The notes: generated from the letters alone by a model not told the origin. A stretch of 64,000 nucleotides of DNA from Annulohypoxylon bovei var. microspora (GCA_022836615.1 MU405325.1:62001-126000), one strand, 5' to 3'; positions 10,526-24,200 are shown, counted from the first letter of the stretch. Made by a program: numbers and translations.

Positions 10526-13500
10526 GATGTAAACGGTGGGGAGGTTACAGTGTGTAATCAAGAGAACAAATGAACGACTTCTACCATCCAAGGAAAACTG
10601 TAGATTGAGATAGGTTCGATATTTGTGCGAAAGTATTAGGAAGGTGTATTGCTAAGATTGATGATGCCTAAACTTCAAGGATGAAAAATAGACAGCATGG
10701 CTTGCGTAGTTCGTTTGTTGTACGTATACTGTCTCGCCACTGGACTCGAGCCACTACGGCAGGCGAGCAGGCAGGCGTATTTCCAAAGTGATCCGTGATC
10801 CGCAATCCGCAATGATTGACGTGGGGTAACAAGAAGTACAAATGACATTGTTCTACTTACCCTTGGCGACCACGGGAACAGGCATGTTTCAAGTGGTAAG
10901 CCAACAAGAAAGGATGCAAACACCCGCAAACGAGGATTGTTGGCCGACTTGAAATAATAAATTCGAAGCGTGAGAAAAAGAATAGAAGTTAAGAAGTAAA
11001 AAAGAAGTAAGAGGAGAATTTAGATATATGAGGGGGGAGGGGAAGTAGAAGAAGAAAAGAGGAAAGAGTTGGTTCGCTACGACGGAGGAGTCGCAATGAG
11101 GCACCCCAGACTTCTCTTTAGGGGATAAGGTTTGTATATAAGCGAGGTAAAGCAGGTAAAGCAGGTAAAATACACCCAAAGTTCAAAGGCATAATCGCTA
11201 CCTCCCAACGCAACTCAAACTCAAAGCCTCATTGCGTAATGATTGTAAGCCAATGAGCTGCGCCATGGTTGAAGGCAGACCCGAGAAAAGAGGGACATTG
11301 AAGTGTAATCCACCCACATATTGGCGGCTAGTTAAAGGGTACATTACTCAAAGAACGAAAGATAGGTAGCCTCAAAATAGCCTCACAATAGCCAGATAAG
11401 CCTTATTGATTGAGAAGAAATCTCACGATAGTTATATTAAATTGTAGGAGGAACATCCTACCACCTACAAATAGGACATGCATGTCTTAAAAAACGTTGA
11501 GTCTATCTTGGTAAAGTCAGGGAAAGATCTAACACCTGGACCCTTGAAGGAACATCAACTGTATCTGATGTACATTCTAGTATCCATGTATAGGTACATG
11601 TTCTCCGCATTAGCACATGTGTATGCACTTATCCAAAGCTTATCTTGAAATAAGTATCTTCGTTAGTTCGCAAGTGGTTCGAATGATGAAGCTTCAATGT
11701 CATTGAGAGCTGTCAAATTCGGACCCTTGCATGAACCATTCCAACCTTTGGGAAGATGGGATGAGTTTGTATGTACCTGATGTATCACTAATTCGAGGTA
11801 AAAAGCTGTATAATGGGCTTGATAGGACAATTAACTCTGAAATACTGCCCGAAAATTTGGGCTGCATTGTCAGTTGTACAAACCTCCAGTATATTCCTAG
11901 AAAAGAATAATAGTCACAGCTAACGAATTCAACTTCCAATAGTCGTCCATGATCATATATCCAGATTGATTATATTATGAGTAAAAAAGCCGAAAGAAGA
12001 ATAAAAAGAAACAAACGACATAGGAAATAGGGGAAGCTCTCACACCAGAGACATAATTTAGAACATTGAAGTCTTAGTGTTAACTACCTACTATTAATTC
12101 TAATGTCCATAGAATATTGGTAACCACCAACAAAAGCTTGGCGACCTTATTAGTTCAGCCAACCCGCAGAAAGCCCAATGCAAGGTACAATTACGGGAAG
12201 TGGAAACACCAATTAACATCTTACTGTGATGTTTCTGGTATGATACCCTTTTTCAAGTAATTTGAGTCTTTATAAAAAAAATGCTTATGACGAGGAACTG
12301 CATTTATGCGTCATAAAGTCTTTTAAAGTGGGTGGGCTTCACGATATTTGAACTCAACGCCATGTTTTTAACTTTAAATAGACAGGTGCTTAGTATTGAA
12401 ATTGGGTAATATAATTAATCTTTTACATGAAGATCTAAAGTCCTAGCTAGTGAGACTGTATATTAGCCATTTGAAAAAAATGAACCGACATCTAGGTCTA
12501 AATAGCACCTTTCACAGACCAAAGAGTATTCAGTACATATCGCAGAAGGAATCATTCCATGTCAGAGGATCTCGCAATATTACGTGGCACCTATCGACTT
12601 CCAACGAAGTCCCCATACTAATAACCAACATTAGCCCGGATCGTCGAGGATATCCTGCGTTTGGTTTGGTCCACGATCACGGATCGCCGACTCAAACTCG
12701 GAAAACAACCAGGTTGGCTAAGGCGTCAATTTAGACGCCTCATTTTCTAGCAGGCACCATATGGTCTGTCGCGTGCTGTTGTAAAGCGAGGGAATACCAC
12801 ATGCGCCACGTTGTTCCGATACAATAGTGCTCAATGAGGCTATCTCGAAATAGGAGCTCCCGCCCCATCTCCTAGATTGAAGATCGAGTTAGCTTAGAAT
12901 GCAGTCCCGGGGCCAATGAGTTTAAAGTCGACGCCATCATGATGCAATGAACCATGATACCATGAGTCCCCGATATACTACTACCGATACAACTTCACTG
13001 TGCTCCTAACTCAAACTCTACGATAGGAAAAGTAGGGATATTCTCAGGCTCGAAGCCTGCCCTAGAAGACGAAGAGCTCGAGCTCGAGCGCTAGAGATAG
13101 AATTGCTGTAATGAATATTAGGGTTGATGGGAGGGTTGATGGGAGGAAGATGACCCTCTCGAGCCCCGGTTTAGAGACTAAAGAGTGTGGACTTGAAGTT
13201 ATTACCGTCGACAGAAAGACGGTGGCTTCGCCGTATTTATGAGGTACGGATCATAGCCGGTATCATTGTTGGGTGTGGTAGTAGGTAGCGAGTAGTTCTC
13301 TGCTTAGGCCTACTCTGTGTCTTCAGCTAGGAAGATAGAAATAAAATTTCCTGGCCTCGAGCTCGATATCAGGATAGCCTGAAGTGATCAGGGGCTTACA
13401 CGCCAGAGCAAATTATAAAATGCTTTGAGACTAAGAGACCTAGCCATCAGCACCCGTATTATATAAAAAGGTAGAACGCTTACCTACCCACGTATTGAGC

Positions 13501-14632
13501 TCCCAACAATATCCTCTGCCCCAAAGGGAGTGAGTGTACTAGGTAGGTAATACCAATACATAATAGCTTCACGGCGGAAATAGTCAGCTTTCCCAACCCC
13601 AACGTAATGAATTCCATCAAGTAATCCGAATCTCCATGAGCACGGAACACGGCATCGACACCGGTCAGAATGCTCGTAATGAGTAATGTTCTTATTCGAC
13701 AATCTCCCAGTCCGGCCCGCGAAGCGAGCGCCGCTGATCTAATAGTCTACCCAAAGGATGAGCAAAGGCTACCCCTAACTTTCTTCAAACTAGGTAGGTA
13801 TGTGCATGCAGAAGAAAACGCCTCAAATCAGACCTGGAGAGAATAAAACAAATGGACAGAACAATTTACCACCGGTGCCGTACGGGATACCCAATCCGGA
13901 CTCCAATAACCAAAAGCCAGCCAGTCAGCTAAGAGGTTGGGAGGTAGACACTAGCAAAGTGTCACAGGCCTAGAAAAGCGAAGAGAGCAAAGTAGCGATG
14001 ATAACAATAGGTAAATGTATATATTTTTGCGGGTTTTGCTTCATTTTACTGTCTTTGATAAAGGTAATAAAAAAAACCATCCCCATCTGCGCGTCCCCTT
14101 CCGCGGGCCAGATGGAACAGCGGAATTAGGAGGACCTTACTGCAAAGCGCATAGTAGAAAATCGGAACACATTCCACGACGTCGGTCAGTTGATCCGCGG
14201 TCCCCCCCTCCCCTGTCCCGCCCAATTGGATACGACAACCTCACCCATTCTCCCCAATCCCCATCCCGCATTCCCCAAATCCCATTAGGTGGGTAAGTGT
14301 ACTAGGTACCTTAGGTGGTATGTACGTATATCTATGATAGTAGCGTGGTGATATTGCAGCTGGGGTCGCACAAGCTGATGTGACAGCCGAATCAGCTTCG
14401 ACAGCCTTTCCAGATAATGCCGCAATCAGGTGCCCCAACTTTTTTTTTCTATTATGTGCGTGGGTAGACGTTTCCAAATCGAGAACCAGAAAATACCAAT
14501 CTAGCAATGTGCTCGTGTGCCCGGGAGAAGAAACGGTGCGGGTGATAAGGTGATAGGTGACAGATGCGGAAACGGGGTTGCGCTCGGAGATGGATACCCA
14601 TCCCCATGCGCGGAGGCGCGGGGTGGGGACGT
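10526..14632. other. 4.1-kb gene-poor region
   Basis: No gene could be assembled on either strand. Contents: three copies of a 9-bp AGCAGGTAA-like repeat at about 11143-11169; a long purine tract around 10965-11070 that probably belongs to the promoter of the gene at 10525; a perfect 7-bp hairpin at 12721-12740; a doubled GGGTTGATGGGA at about 13124-13147; and TAGGTA-type motifs at 13539-13549, 13791-13800 and 14302-14312. Composition is ordinary, not RIP-like. Confidence 0.5.
12721..12740. repeat. Perfect hairpin AGGCGTC-AATTTA-GACGCCT
   Basis: A perfect 7-bp inverted repeat with a 6-nt loop. Its right arm is part of the 10-mer TAGACGCCTC, which recurs at 18217-18226 and (opposite strand) 9338-9347, with a close variant at 1421-1430. 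This suggests a small dispersed element or a shared processing signal. No gene boundary is evident here. Confidence 0.5.
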
Positions 14633-14911
14633 CTAATGCGACGCCTTAGAGCTCACCGACGCGGTCGACGAGGTCGACGTGGTCGAGAGGCCGGAGTCGG
14701 TACGCGAGATCCCAGGGATCCTCACGATGCGGGTTCGCTCGCTGGAGGAGATGGGTTAGCTTTTGTTAGGTGATGGATACGAGGGCAGGCGGGGAGCTCA
14801 CAATGAGGCTCTGTCCTTGTGGATCTGGCATTGCCATTGACCACCTCCGGTCTTGATGGTGAAAGCCAGGGGCTTGGTGTCGACGATCTCCTTGATGTTC
14901 ACGGAAGGCAT
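14633..14911 (-). CDS. Small 72-residue hypothetical protein, two exons
   Basis: Exons 14911-14802 and 14741-14633 are separated by a 60-bp intron with donor GTGAGC, a GCTAAC branch site and a CTCCAG acceptor. The product starts MPSVNIKEIVDTKPLAFTIK, continues with a WQCQIHKD segment, then ERTRIVRIPGISRTDSG and an Ser/Thr-rich tail. The context of the start codon (CAAAATGCC) is a strong fungal initiation context, and a pyrimidine/ACAC-rich leader and a TATA box lie upstream, suggesting a well-expressed gene. It is too short for most gene finders. I recognise no domain. The split reading frame with perfect splice signals is the main evidence that it is real. Confidence 0.72.
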
Positions 14912-15118
14912 TTTGACTTTTTGTGTGTATGTCTGTGTGTGGGTGTAGATAGGTGGTCTGAGAGACTAAACTATAGCTATAAGTAGGCTAGGAAGCTTTA
15001 GAGGGCAGAGCAGGGCAGAGCAGAGGTATGTGAAGGTTGAGAGTGGAGATTGGTCTTGAGGAAGTGTTTGACTACAGAGCACGAAGATGAAGGCTGCGAA
15101 GGAGGCGACGGGGGCAGC

Positions 15119-15128
15119 TATATATAAT
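15119..15128 (-). promoter_or_regulatory. TATA box of the 72-residue gene
   Basis: ATTATATATA on the minus strand, about 210 nt before the start codon at 14911. The intervening leader is rich in CT and ACAC, with stretches such as CACCTATCTACACCCACACA on the minus strand, as in leaders of strongly expressed fungal genes. Confidence 0.45.
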
Positions 15129-18100
15129 CTTCGCGAAAAGACCGGATTCTCCGGTTCACCCCTCGAACACACAGATACACACGTGCCTACACGAGACTAG
15201 TTGGACCCCTAATCCAGTAGTGTATAGTGTACACGTACATACAAAGGTACTAAGTGTGTAAGTGTGTAATGTAATCTCAAGTAATCTCCAGTAATAATAG
15301 CTATAATGCTAAACCGGCGCCGGGTGAGTGATTTTGTTTTCTGGGACGCAGCCAAACCGATTCGGAAATACCTTCTTCTGCGCGAGCGAGACTACTCTCA
15401 TGTGGGTACAGTGTTTTGGGGCTCCGCTCGGCTGCTACTTTACTCGATGCGGCGCTACTACGTGGCTGACTGGCTGGAAACCTTAGGGTCCCAGGATCTG
15501 GGGGTGTGCGCGAGGGAATAGGAAAGCTCCCGATCCCCAAGTTTTGGCAGGAAATCCTTGCAAGCTAAAGCAGGCAGGTTCGCCCCAAGGATATTCGTGA
15601 TCAACGATCGTCATTTGTTCGGCTGGGAATAGTTGCACCAACTTCAGACCGCCTGCCGCCCCCATCCTCATCCCCCCCGTGTTCGTACATAAGGATAGGT
15701 ACTTGATTATATGACTGCCCTCGTCGCGGGAAAAGATGAGCGTTGCCAGAACTGTCACGCGACATACATATGTGAGGGTTATGCATGATGCAACCTGACC
15801 TACACGTACTACACTCAGCTGTCGATGGCTTTCCGCGTGTTGGAAGACCGGTCGAGATATACCTAATACGCCCACACCTTTAGTCAGTGTCCAACCTAGG
15901 TATCTAATGAGCGGTATGAGATGTACTAATCCGTATCGTCAAAAGTTACGCGGGATAATCACAATTACATGTCATTACATAGCTCTTCCCTGGGAAAAAG
16001 GCCGAAAAAGCCCTCTTTCCAGCTTGGGGCTCTAAAATCTGCTCTAATCTATTTAGCAGCAGGTAGATACGGGACAAAATGCTTAACTGGACTTGGCTGC
16101 TGACGGGCTTTAAAATGGAACAGGACGTGGAACGCCATCCAATTATAGAACGCCGATCCCACCAAATCGCTCAAGTCTGCTTCCAGTCCATCCAAACTCT
16201 CAGTCGAGCAGGTTCATAAGGGTGTTCTGATCTTGCTTTCGATCTCGAAACATGCCTGATGGATGCTTCGCGACATTCGGCTTGGCAGGTACGCAGAAAG
16301 GGCAGGACGTCTCATCCATCTTACCTAGTACATATTCCTTCTTCTAGAAGAAGCCTCGAGAACTGTAGATCTACAGCACAGGCTTACCAGTCCGCCTGGG
16401 TACATAACTTAGGTACAGTAGCGCGGGAAATCGGTCGGGATTGATCTCAAAAGACAAGACGAGGCAAGCCTTGGATTTTTCTTGGTGAATTCTTGGTGCC
16501 GGATACGCAAACCCTTGTCCACCCTTGCCAACGATTTCCCTAAATGGTTCGTCCGGCGTTCCGTGATTGGTCGGCGGATCTCTAGCGAGCCGGGTTCTAG
16601 CCTCACCGGGACTAGACAGGTACTTCCGTATATATGCAGCCTATCATCTCCGTCGTATTCCCGCACCGAGCTTGAAACGACCGAGACGACCTACAAAATA
16701 AGTTGCATAGACCAAATTCGTGGACTGGCGGAGAATCGAACACGCAATAGAGCGACAGAGCGATCAACTCTCTCGGTGAGCGTTTCCTGCTTTTCCGTCG
16801 CCCCGGTATTCTCTCTCCTGAATGATTACACATTACATCAATATGGATCCGTACCTAGTCTTACATTAGTGTAATACCAACACATTTCCCCAGCCTTGGT
16901 AATCGTGATGTCTAATTAAGAATATCGAGGAGGCTAAAGTATGTAGGTACCTACTTGGCACATGTATCTTAAACCTCATATTGGTCACGACGACCAGGAC
17001 GGTCTAGATGGTCAAACTACAACAATGTCTTAGATCGGATATGACTGGACAAATACGAGCTTGACTTATTTACAGAATAAGCAGAGTGCCCGATAAAAAG
17101 TTGTTATTGCTTCTGGGCGGCCATGTATGTATACCTTATCTAATGCTCCCTCCCGACGACGTTACAACCTACCTTCTAGACCTTCTATTAGTCTACGGGG
17201 GTACTTTTCTGCCCGAGGCTTTTTTTAGTCACCGTCGATGAGGACAGCACTTCGTGATAACCAGATAACGTACACGCCCCTTGAGGTACTGAAGCACTGA
17301 GGCACTGAGGCATTTCCCTAGAATAGCAACCCGATCACACTCTGGAAAGCTGCAAGATAGAAAGAAGATTTTGCGATCGTGCGAGTCTTAAACGATACCC
17401 CTATCCCATTCGCGAGAGCAATCCGTCTGTACGAGACCGACTGGCTCGATCGATAGACCGTAACACTACCTAGGTAAGGTAGGTAAGCAGCTATATTGGG
17501 TTCCGAGGCTGTTTCTGACCGCGTGCAATTATCTGCTGGGAAGGGTTGCACGGCCTGCGCTGCTGGTAAGCAATCTCGATATGGGATCTCGTGCGCGGTT
17601 GCTCAAAGCTGCAATATATCGAATGAAACCGTCTTCTCCACGATGACGGGCTGACATACGTCACCTCCTCGACTCCGAGTGGAAGAAGCGAGCAATTCCT
17701 TGGTACCGGTTATCTCGCTGAAACCTCCCCTCGAGCCAACGGGAGGTTATTCGGCATGGCGCGAAAGATGTCGCCTTGCGGCCCAGCCCGCTCGGGTTGG
17801 AGCCCGAAACCCGGCTTTGCAGGTCCGGGAGCACACGAGCAGCCAGTCCTTTTAGGAGGCTACACGCGGCTTCTTGGTAATATTATGCACGGCACACAAG
17901 TCAGCAAAAAAATAATAAAAAGATCAAAAATCTGGGGAAGTAAATGGCGCGCATACGATTCCGTCGCCTCATTAGTAGAATAGGGGTTGTAAGGCCGTGC
18001 AGGAATCCTCGCTGCCCGAGCGCTACTTAACGCACACTTTCTCCCCTATAAACATGCCAGCGCTCTAGATATCAGCCATAACCTGTCGCACGTGTGTGAG

Positions 18101-18453
18101 ACGAGCCAGATGAGTGAGCAGAAGTGAAGCCTATACCTAACCTCCAGAAGTTGCGATCGTGATTTCCCAGGCCGTCGTTCGGTAACCTCGTCTAGGCTTC
18201 AGGTTTTTTTTCAAAATAGACGCCTCTATGTATCAAGAACTTCTCTATAGTTGGCCGTATAGCTTGTCCAATTATTCCCGTCCCCCCCTCCTATTCACCC
18301 ACATCCCACGCCCTATCTGCCTATTCAGTTGGCCGAGATGATAGCCCACGCGTACCGATTCCGACATGGGAAAATGCCGCAAGAATCATGCGAGATAAGA
18401 CATACATATCCTGAGACCCTTGGCGCATATACAGGAAGCAGCTATGGTACGAT

Positions 18454-18666
18454 ATGAATTGGGAAGATCAAGTAAGAATGGTGTATCGATTGTGGCGAGC
18501 TTCGAGTTGCTTAGATCAGGATCAAGATCTGATTTGGTATAGGTTGCTGGGAACACTTACGGACCGACGGATGATCTATGTAAGTTCCATATTTGCTAAC
18601 TCGCGTCCTTCTTTTGAACAGTGTCTGTATATGGCTATAGAGAAGAGCTGGGTAACTCAAATATAG
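18454..18666 (+). CDS. Weak candidate small gene or gene fragment
   Basis: A frame beginning MNWEDQVRMVYRLWRASSCL is notable only because a textbook-looking 42-bp intron (GTAAGT, TTGCTAAC, TTTTGAACAG) begins at about 18580. Removing it keeps the frame and the same stop, giving about 56 residues; reading through gives 70. No homology is recognised. It may be a remnant of a larger gene, or chance. Confidence 0.18.
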   Translation: MNWEDQVRMVYRLWRASSCLDQDQDLIWYRLLGTLTDRRMIYVSSIFANSRPSFEQCLYMAIEKSWVTQI

Positions 18667-19088
18667 CTTGGCATGCGGCGCAAGCTGATCTGAGATATTG
18701 GGCTGATGTCTTACAACTACCTAGCTAGTGGTGGTAGGTAAGCCTTCATGTCGGTCGGGTCAAATTGGTTCTTTATGTCCTTCACGACGTAGAGCTGGAA
18801 ACGAGATAAACCTACTTAATGAGAGAATGTGGTTTGAGGAAAGGAAAATATCTAGACGGACCCCCCTTTCACCACACTGGTATCTCGCCTAGTCTAAACC
18901 ACGAGCCAGGTGCAACTATGGAATACTGGTTTCGGGATTCTGCTGGTCATACTGTTCACCAATGTAAGTCACGAGTTGATTTCAATCATGCAAATTCGTT
19001 CCCATTGTTGTACACTCTACAAGCGGAACTACCCAGCTCCCTTCTAATGGACGCCACTATGGATGTATGATGGATGATGAAGAGGTAT

Positions 19089-20552
19089 CTACAACTTGGA
19101 AATGATGGCCGCCGCGTACTCGTTAGTCTTCGCCTTTCCGCCTAGGTCGCCCGTCAACGACTTTCCTTCCGCCAGAGTATCGAACGTGGCCTTCTCGATT
19201 CTGTTGGCGTAGTCGGTTAGACCCATGTGCCTCAGCATCATCATGGAGCTGAGAAGCAGAGCTGTGGGGTTGGCTAGACCCTTGCCAGCGATATCCGGCG
19301 CGGATCCGTGCACGGCCTCGAAGATGGAGCACTCGTCGCCGATGTTGCCCGAGGGAGTAAGACCAAGACCACCAATTAAACCGGCGCACATATCGGAAAG
19401 GATATCACCGTACAGGTTGGGCATGACAAGGACCTTGTCGTTGTACGGTAAGGGGTCGGTAACCATCTTCAAGCAGGTGTTGTCCAGCAACTCAGCATCG
19501 AACTCAATGCTAGGGAAGTCCTTAGAGACTTCTCGCGCAGTCTTAAGGAAGAGACCATCGGACATCTTCATGATGGTGGCCTTGTGAACAACGCGGACCT
19601 TCTTGCGGCCGATCTCCTCGGCATGTTGGAATGCGAACCGTAGAACACGCTCACTAGCCTCGCGAGTAATGAGCTTAATGCTCTGAACGACACCATCGAC
19701 CACAACGTGCTCAATTCCAGAGTATTCACCCTCGGTGTTCTCTCGGATCAGGACGGTATCGACGTTGTCGTAGTTTGTCTTAAAGCCAGCGATGGATCGG
19801 CATGGTCGCAAGTTTGCGAAGAGGTTGAAGGTTCGTCGGAGAGTAAGGTTAAGAGAGACGTGTCCCTTGCCAACGGGGGTCTTGTAGAATTAATTAGAAG
19901 AAGCGCGCGCATAAATAGTCGATTGTAGACTTACAGCAAGGGGACCCTTGAGAGCAACCTTGTTTTTTTGAATGCTCTCAATGGTCTCGGAGGGAATAGT
20001 AGTCTTTCCATCTACCAATTTGGGGGTGACATCGACGGGTTCCCAGCTAATAGGTGTCTAAGAAGTTTCAGCATTGAGAATCTTGGCTTTGAGGATAATG
20101 GTCAACTAACCTTGGCAGCCTCGAAGATGTCCTTCACAGCTTGGGAAATCTCAGGTCCAATTCCATCACCCTCGATAATGCTGACCGGGTAGCGACCCTA
20201 TAATCCATCTTTATTAGTGGTTATCCTCCAAACAAATAATATCAACTAGCCAATGCCAATGCCAATGCCAAGTCCAAGTTTGAGTGATTTTCCTCGGTCG
20301 AATTTCGCACGGCGGCAGTCGCAATAAGGTGATCGCAAAACATACATTAGAGCCTTTGACACCTGTGAACTTGGCGACTTTGTCGGAGTAGAATCGTTGG
20401 TTCTAAGAAGGACAGATTGGTTAGCGACCGTGCCACGCAAGCCAAAGTTCTCACTGAGCGCCCACCTGGAGGGTTAGAGTTGCGGCAGCTCGAGGGGCCG
20501 AGGTAAGGCATTGGCGCCGCAGAGGTGCGGCAGCCGCTCGAATGGTCAGCAT
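19089..20552 (-). CDS. IDH2: NAD-dependent isocitrate dehydrogenase subunit 2, mitochondrial
   Basis: Five exons: 20552-20466, 20402-20346, 20197-20111, 20057-19935 and 19880-19089, giving 381 residues, the usual length. Introns of 63, 148, 53 and 54 bp all have GT...AG borders. The first about 35 residues are rich in Ala/Arg with no acids ([20 protein letters not shown]), a mitochondrial presequence. The mature part has the isocitrate/isopropylmalate dehydrogenase motifs: [23 protein letters not shown], the NLYGDILSD metal-binding segment and [16 protein letters not shown]. It forms the NAD-IDH heteromer with IDH1 and oxidises isocitrate to 2-oxoglutarate in the TCA cycle. The divergent neighbour SEC5 starts 674 bp away. 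Intron 2 is unusually long for this locus and contains a GCCAAT-unit microsatellite. Confidence 0.97.
20249..20277. repeat. GCCAAT hexanucleotide microsatellite in IDH2 intron 2
   Basis: About four and a half GCCAAT-like units lie within the 148-bp second intron of IDH2. On the coding strand the unit reads ATTGGC. It accounts for part of the extra length of this intron compared with the gene's other introns (53-63 bp). Confidence 0.7.
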
Positions 20553-21226
20553 TATATAGGATTATGTGATGGAGCGATATGAGTTGTTGGTGGGCTCCTA
20601 AAGAAAGTATAAATGCTGGTGTATGGAAGAGGTCGTCGTGGGATTTGTTTCTTTCGCGAAGAACCTTGGAAGCACTTTTGCGGCTCGGGTGGTATCGGAC
20701 GGACGGCTGTTGCTTCTGAAAGATCTGATAACAATAATGTGGGTCTAGATTTGAGCCGAATTGGATTGACTTCAACCAAGTTTTTACCAGAGATTTCCCG
20801 ACAGCTACGTAACATCACTGGGCACTAATGCATGAGCCACCAATTACATAATGCTTTACACTGTGGCTGCATTTTGCTATGCAGGGATTAATGTCTTGGT
20901 TTGATGTCAATTGCACAGACGCAATATCAATGTATGTACATCATCCTTTCATATGCGACAAACACCTCTACTCATCCCGCCTTTCACACCTTGATACCCT
21001 AACGCTTAAATACCTACGAATCCGCACCTAATTACCAACGGCCTAGCATTCCCTGAAAGCGTGTACGAGGCAACAACCAGAAGGTATCTACGATACTAGC
21101 ACCCTACAAACCTCGACGGATGGGAGAGTTCTAAGATCTGGCAAGGGGCCATATACTACTGCCGTAAGGCAACTACCAGATTGTAGGAGGTGTAGGAGTC
21201 ACTAGCAAGAGCCACTAGCAGGTGTC
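20553..21226. promoter_or_regulatory. Shared divergent promoter region, IDH2 / SEC5
   Basis: 674 bp between two divergent start codons, containing no supported gene. It must carry both promoters. No specific transcription-factor site can be assigned with confidence by eye. Confidence 0.5.
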
Positions 21227-24200
21227 ATGGCCGACTTCGACAGGAATGTGCTGGAATTCTACCAGCTGTCTACACCATTCCCTGCAGAGTGGCCGACAGA
21301 GAAGGACAAGAGCGACGATTCAGATAGTGAACTGGAACAGAAGAAGCAAAAAATCAATCGAAGAAAATCTCGATACCAAGCACTCGAAAGAGCTGTGAGT
21401 AATAGAGCTAGTATTGTCCAAGGCTCTGAGAAGTCTGCCAATGGAGTGAGCAACTTGGTTCAGAGGGACGAGCCTGATCCATTGGGGACATCGGAGAGTG
21501 TTGTGAGAACGCTGAAACAATTGGGAGTACCGGTTCAAGATGATGTCCGCCTACGTATGTCTAATGATATTATATTACCTACCAAGGTATTTACCTATTC
21601 AAGCTTACCAATGTGTTTATAGGGAATCGCTTCCTCCTATCTTCTACGAGCTTCTCTCCTGCTTTATTCCTATCTCAGATGCATGCGACCGCCGATACCC
21701 AATCCCTGTTGAACGGTCTCGATGTGTTATCCAAATCTATCGACCAGAAGTCCGCATCCCTAAAAGTCCTTGTCGAGTCTAATTTCGAGAGATTCGTGCG
21801 AGCTAAGGCTACAATTGACAATGTCTATAAAGAGATGAAGTATAGGGGCGTTGAGCCTCCATCTCCGATTATTCGCGCTCGCGGACATTCCCGACATGCT
21901 AGTAGAAGTAGTTTCAGGAACAGCAGCGTCAGTGCGGCGCCTGGGATAAATCCACTGGTATCTCCTGTCCCCGATAATACTAGAAAGAAGAATGCATTGA
22001 TCAAAGAGAGTGATTATGGAGTCATGGGTATCAAGACGCCCCTGTTAGACGTTGCGGCGAAGGCCGAAGATGTTTGGGGTCCCGCGCTTGGTGGTCGAGA
22101 GAAAGAGGAGAATCTCAAGACTGTTTCGACTTCACTCGATCGGTACAAGGAGTACATCGAAGCAAGTTCTAACATAGCGGATAGCATTAAGAGAAAGGAT
22201 TATGAGGCTTTGGTGGAGGAGTATGTCCGCGCCCGAAGGTTTGCGGATGAAGCGCGTAAACTCGTCGAAGACCTAGGCACAACGCCGCCGAGCGAGACGC
22301 AGACGTACCAGATTCTTGTCGCAGCTCGAATGTGGTACGATGTCGAGGAGCAGATCCAGCTCTTCAAACGCGACGTGTGGAGGAGACTTACGTCGCTTCA
22401 TACCGTGAACAGAACAGAAACCTTGGCCGGACAACCACAAGACCAACACATGGAACTAATCGGTTTGTTATTAGAACTTGGTGTCGATGACAACCCGATC
22501 TGGGTATGGCTCTTGAGCAGGTACGATTATCTTAAGGGCAAGATAGCCTCTGCGGGTGAACGGGCGAAAGTTGAGATCGAAGTACTCCGGCGTCGTCTGG
22601 CAAACGGCGAAAAACCAGCACCTCAGATGATGGCTTCGCATCTGAAGCATCTTGGCCGACAATCGGTTGACAATAAAGCTACGGGATTGGACTCCGCTGA
22701 CGTCATCGAGTTATGGGAGAAGATGCTAGCTTTCTTATCGAGTCTTCTATCCGCTCAGGGTATTCTAGGAGAGGTTATAGAATTTTGGCAAACCGTTGAG
22801 AGCTTCATCGACGGAAAAGCACAGAAGTCATTACCCACAGGTTACAATGGCGAGTCTCGTGACCACCATAGACTTTCACAGCAGGGGACCGTTGATTTAC
22901 AGAAAGGCACCGTTGAACTAGTTGATATGATTCGTGCGCACGTGTTCGAGTTCTTCGCGGGTGCTCCCCCTGAGGATATCTCGCTGCTCTTCTCCCCCTT
23001 ACCACCATCACCCGGAACTCCTATATCAGCGGGGTTGACGCCTACAAACGTGCGAGACCCCCGTTTCAATTTCGATCCGAATAACCCACCTCCTCCGTCC
23101 CCTAGAAAAGGCGAGTCGTGGGAGAAATTCGCATTCTGGCCGCCGACTTCCAACTCGGTCAGCGGCGTACATTATCTATCTAAGATGCTCAGCCTAGTCG
23201 GTTCCGGCGCATCGGAGATGGCGAGCGTAGCCCCCGTCAAGCAAGAAGACGTAAAACAAGTGGAGATGTTGAAGACCCTGGTCGGCGCCGCGCGCGAGAG
23301 GTCCGTCACGGCATTATGCGCCGCGTGGAACAAGGACGCCGAGAACATTAAGTATGTCGAGGATTGGAAGCGCACAAAGGAGATGGGAGACGTCACGCGG
23401 ATGCCGGCGAGCTTCGCATCGTTCGAAGGCGCCTTGCTCTCCGGGATGCAGAAGATCCTCTACATCCCCGAAGCAATGGCTAAGCCTGGCTCCGGGGAGA
23501 TCGTCCTTGCGCCGCCGACGAAACTCCTGCAGATGGTACGAAGCCAGTACGTCACGACGCTCTACAAGGCGCTTAGCGGAATGGTCGAGAATGCGGAACG
23601 CGCAGTCAAGAAGGCGGACGACGAATGGACTACCGATGTGGACCTCAATGTGAGGTCCGTGAGCGATAGAGCGTCCTTGAGTGTTGGCTCGGTGACCGTC
23701 GACGCTGGCGACAGAGTGAGTTCTCTTGAATCTCTAGCATGTGTATGTACTAGAGCCACTGCTAACATATATACGTAGAACGTCCGCATGCTCTTAACGC
23801 TCGGCAATCTCCACGCCTTGCGCACCAAAGTGGTCCCCAACCTGAACGGCCAGTTCGAAAACGCCTTCTCCGTCAAACTCACGGACGAATCCAAGACCAT
23901 TAAGGACGTGCTCGGCCAGATCGACGCCCGCCTGTTCCAGACGTACACACGCCCCTCACTAGACGCCCTGCGCAAGGTCATCCGCGCCGGCGTGGCGGAC
24001 CCTAAGTGGGCCCCGCCTAAGCCCACGGAAGTCAAGTCGTACGTCTACGAAGCCCTGCTCACCCTCGTGCTAGTGCACACCCAGGTGTCCACCACGGCCC
24101 CCAGCATGACGCACCAAGTGATCTCGTACCTCCTCGAGCAGATCAGCCGCGAGCTCCTCGAGTGCCTCAAGTCGCGCCCGAAATTCGACCTCGGCGCGCT

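Larger units (their letters stand above)
14912..19088. other. 4.2-kb gene-poor region
   Basis: Apart from the leader and promoter of the gene at 14911 and one weak candidate (18454-18666), no gene is supported. TAGGTA-type motifs occur at 16943-16954 and 17466-17488. A TAGACGCCTC copy is at 18217-18226. Composition is ordinary and there is no sign of RIP. Confidence 0.5.

Noticed and set aside
16720..16745. GGCGGAGAATCGAAC resembles a tRNA T-arm on the minus strand
   Set aside because: The T-stem does not pair and no anticodon or D arm or acceptor stem can be built around it.
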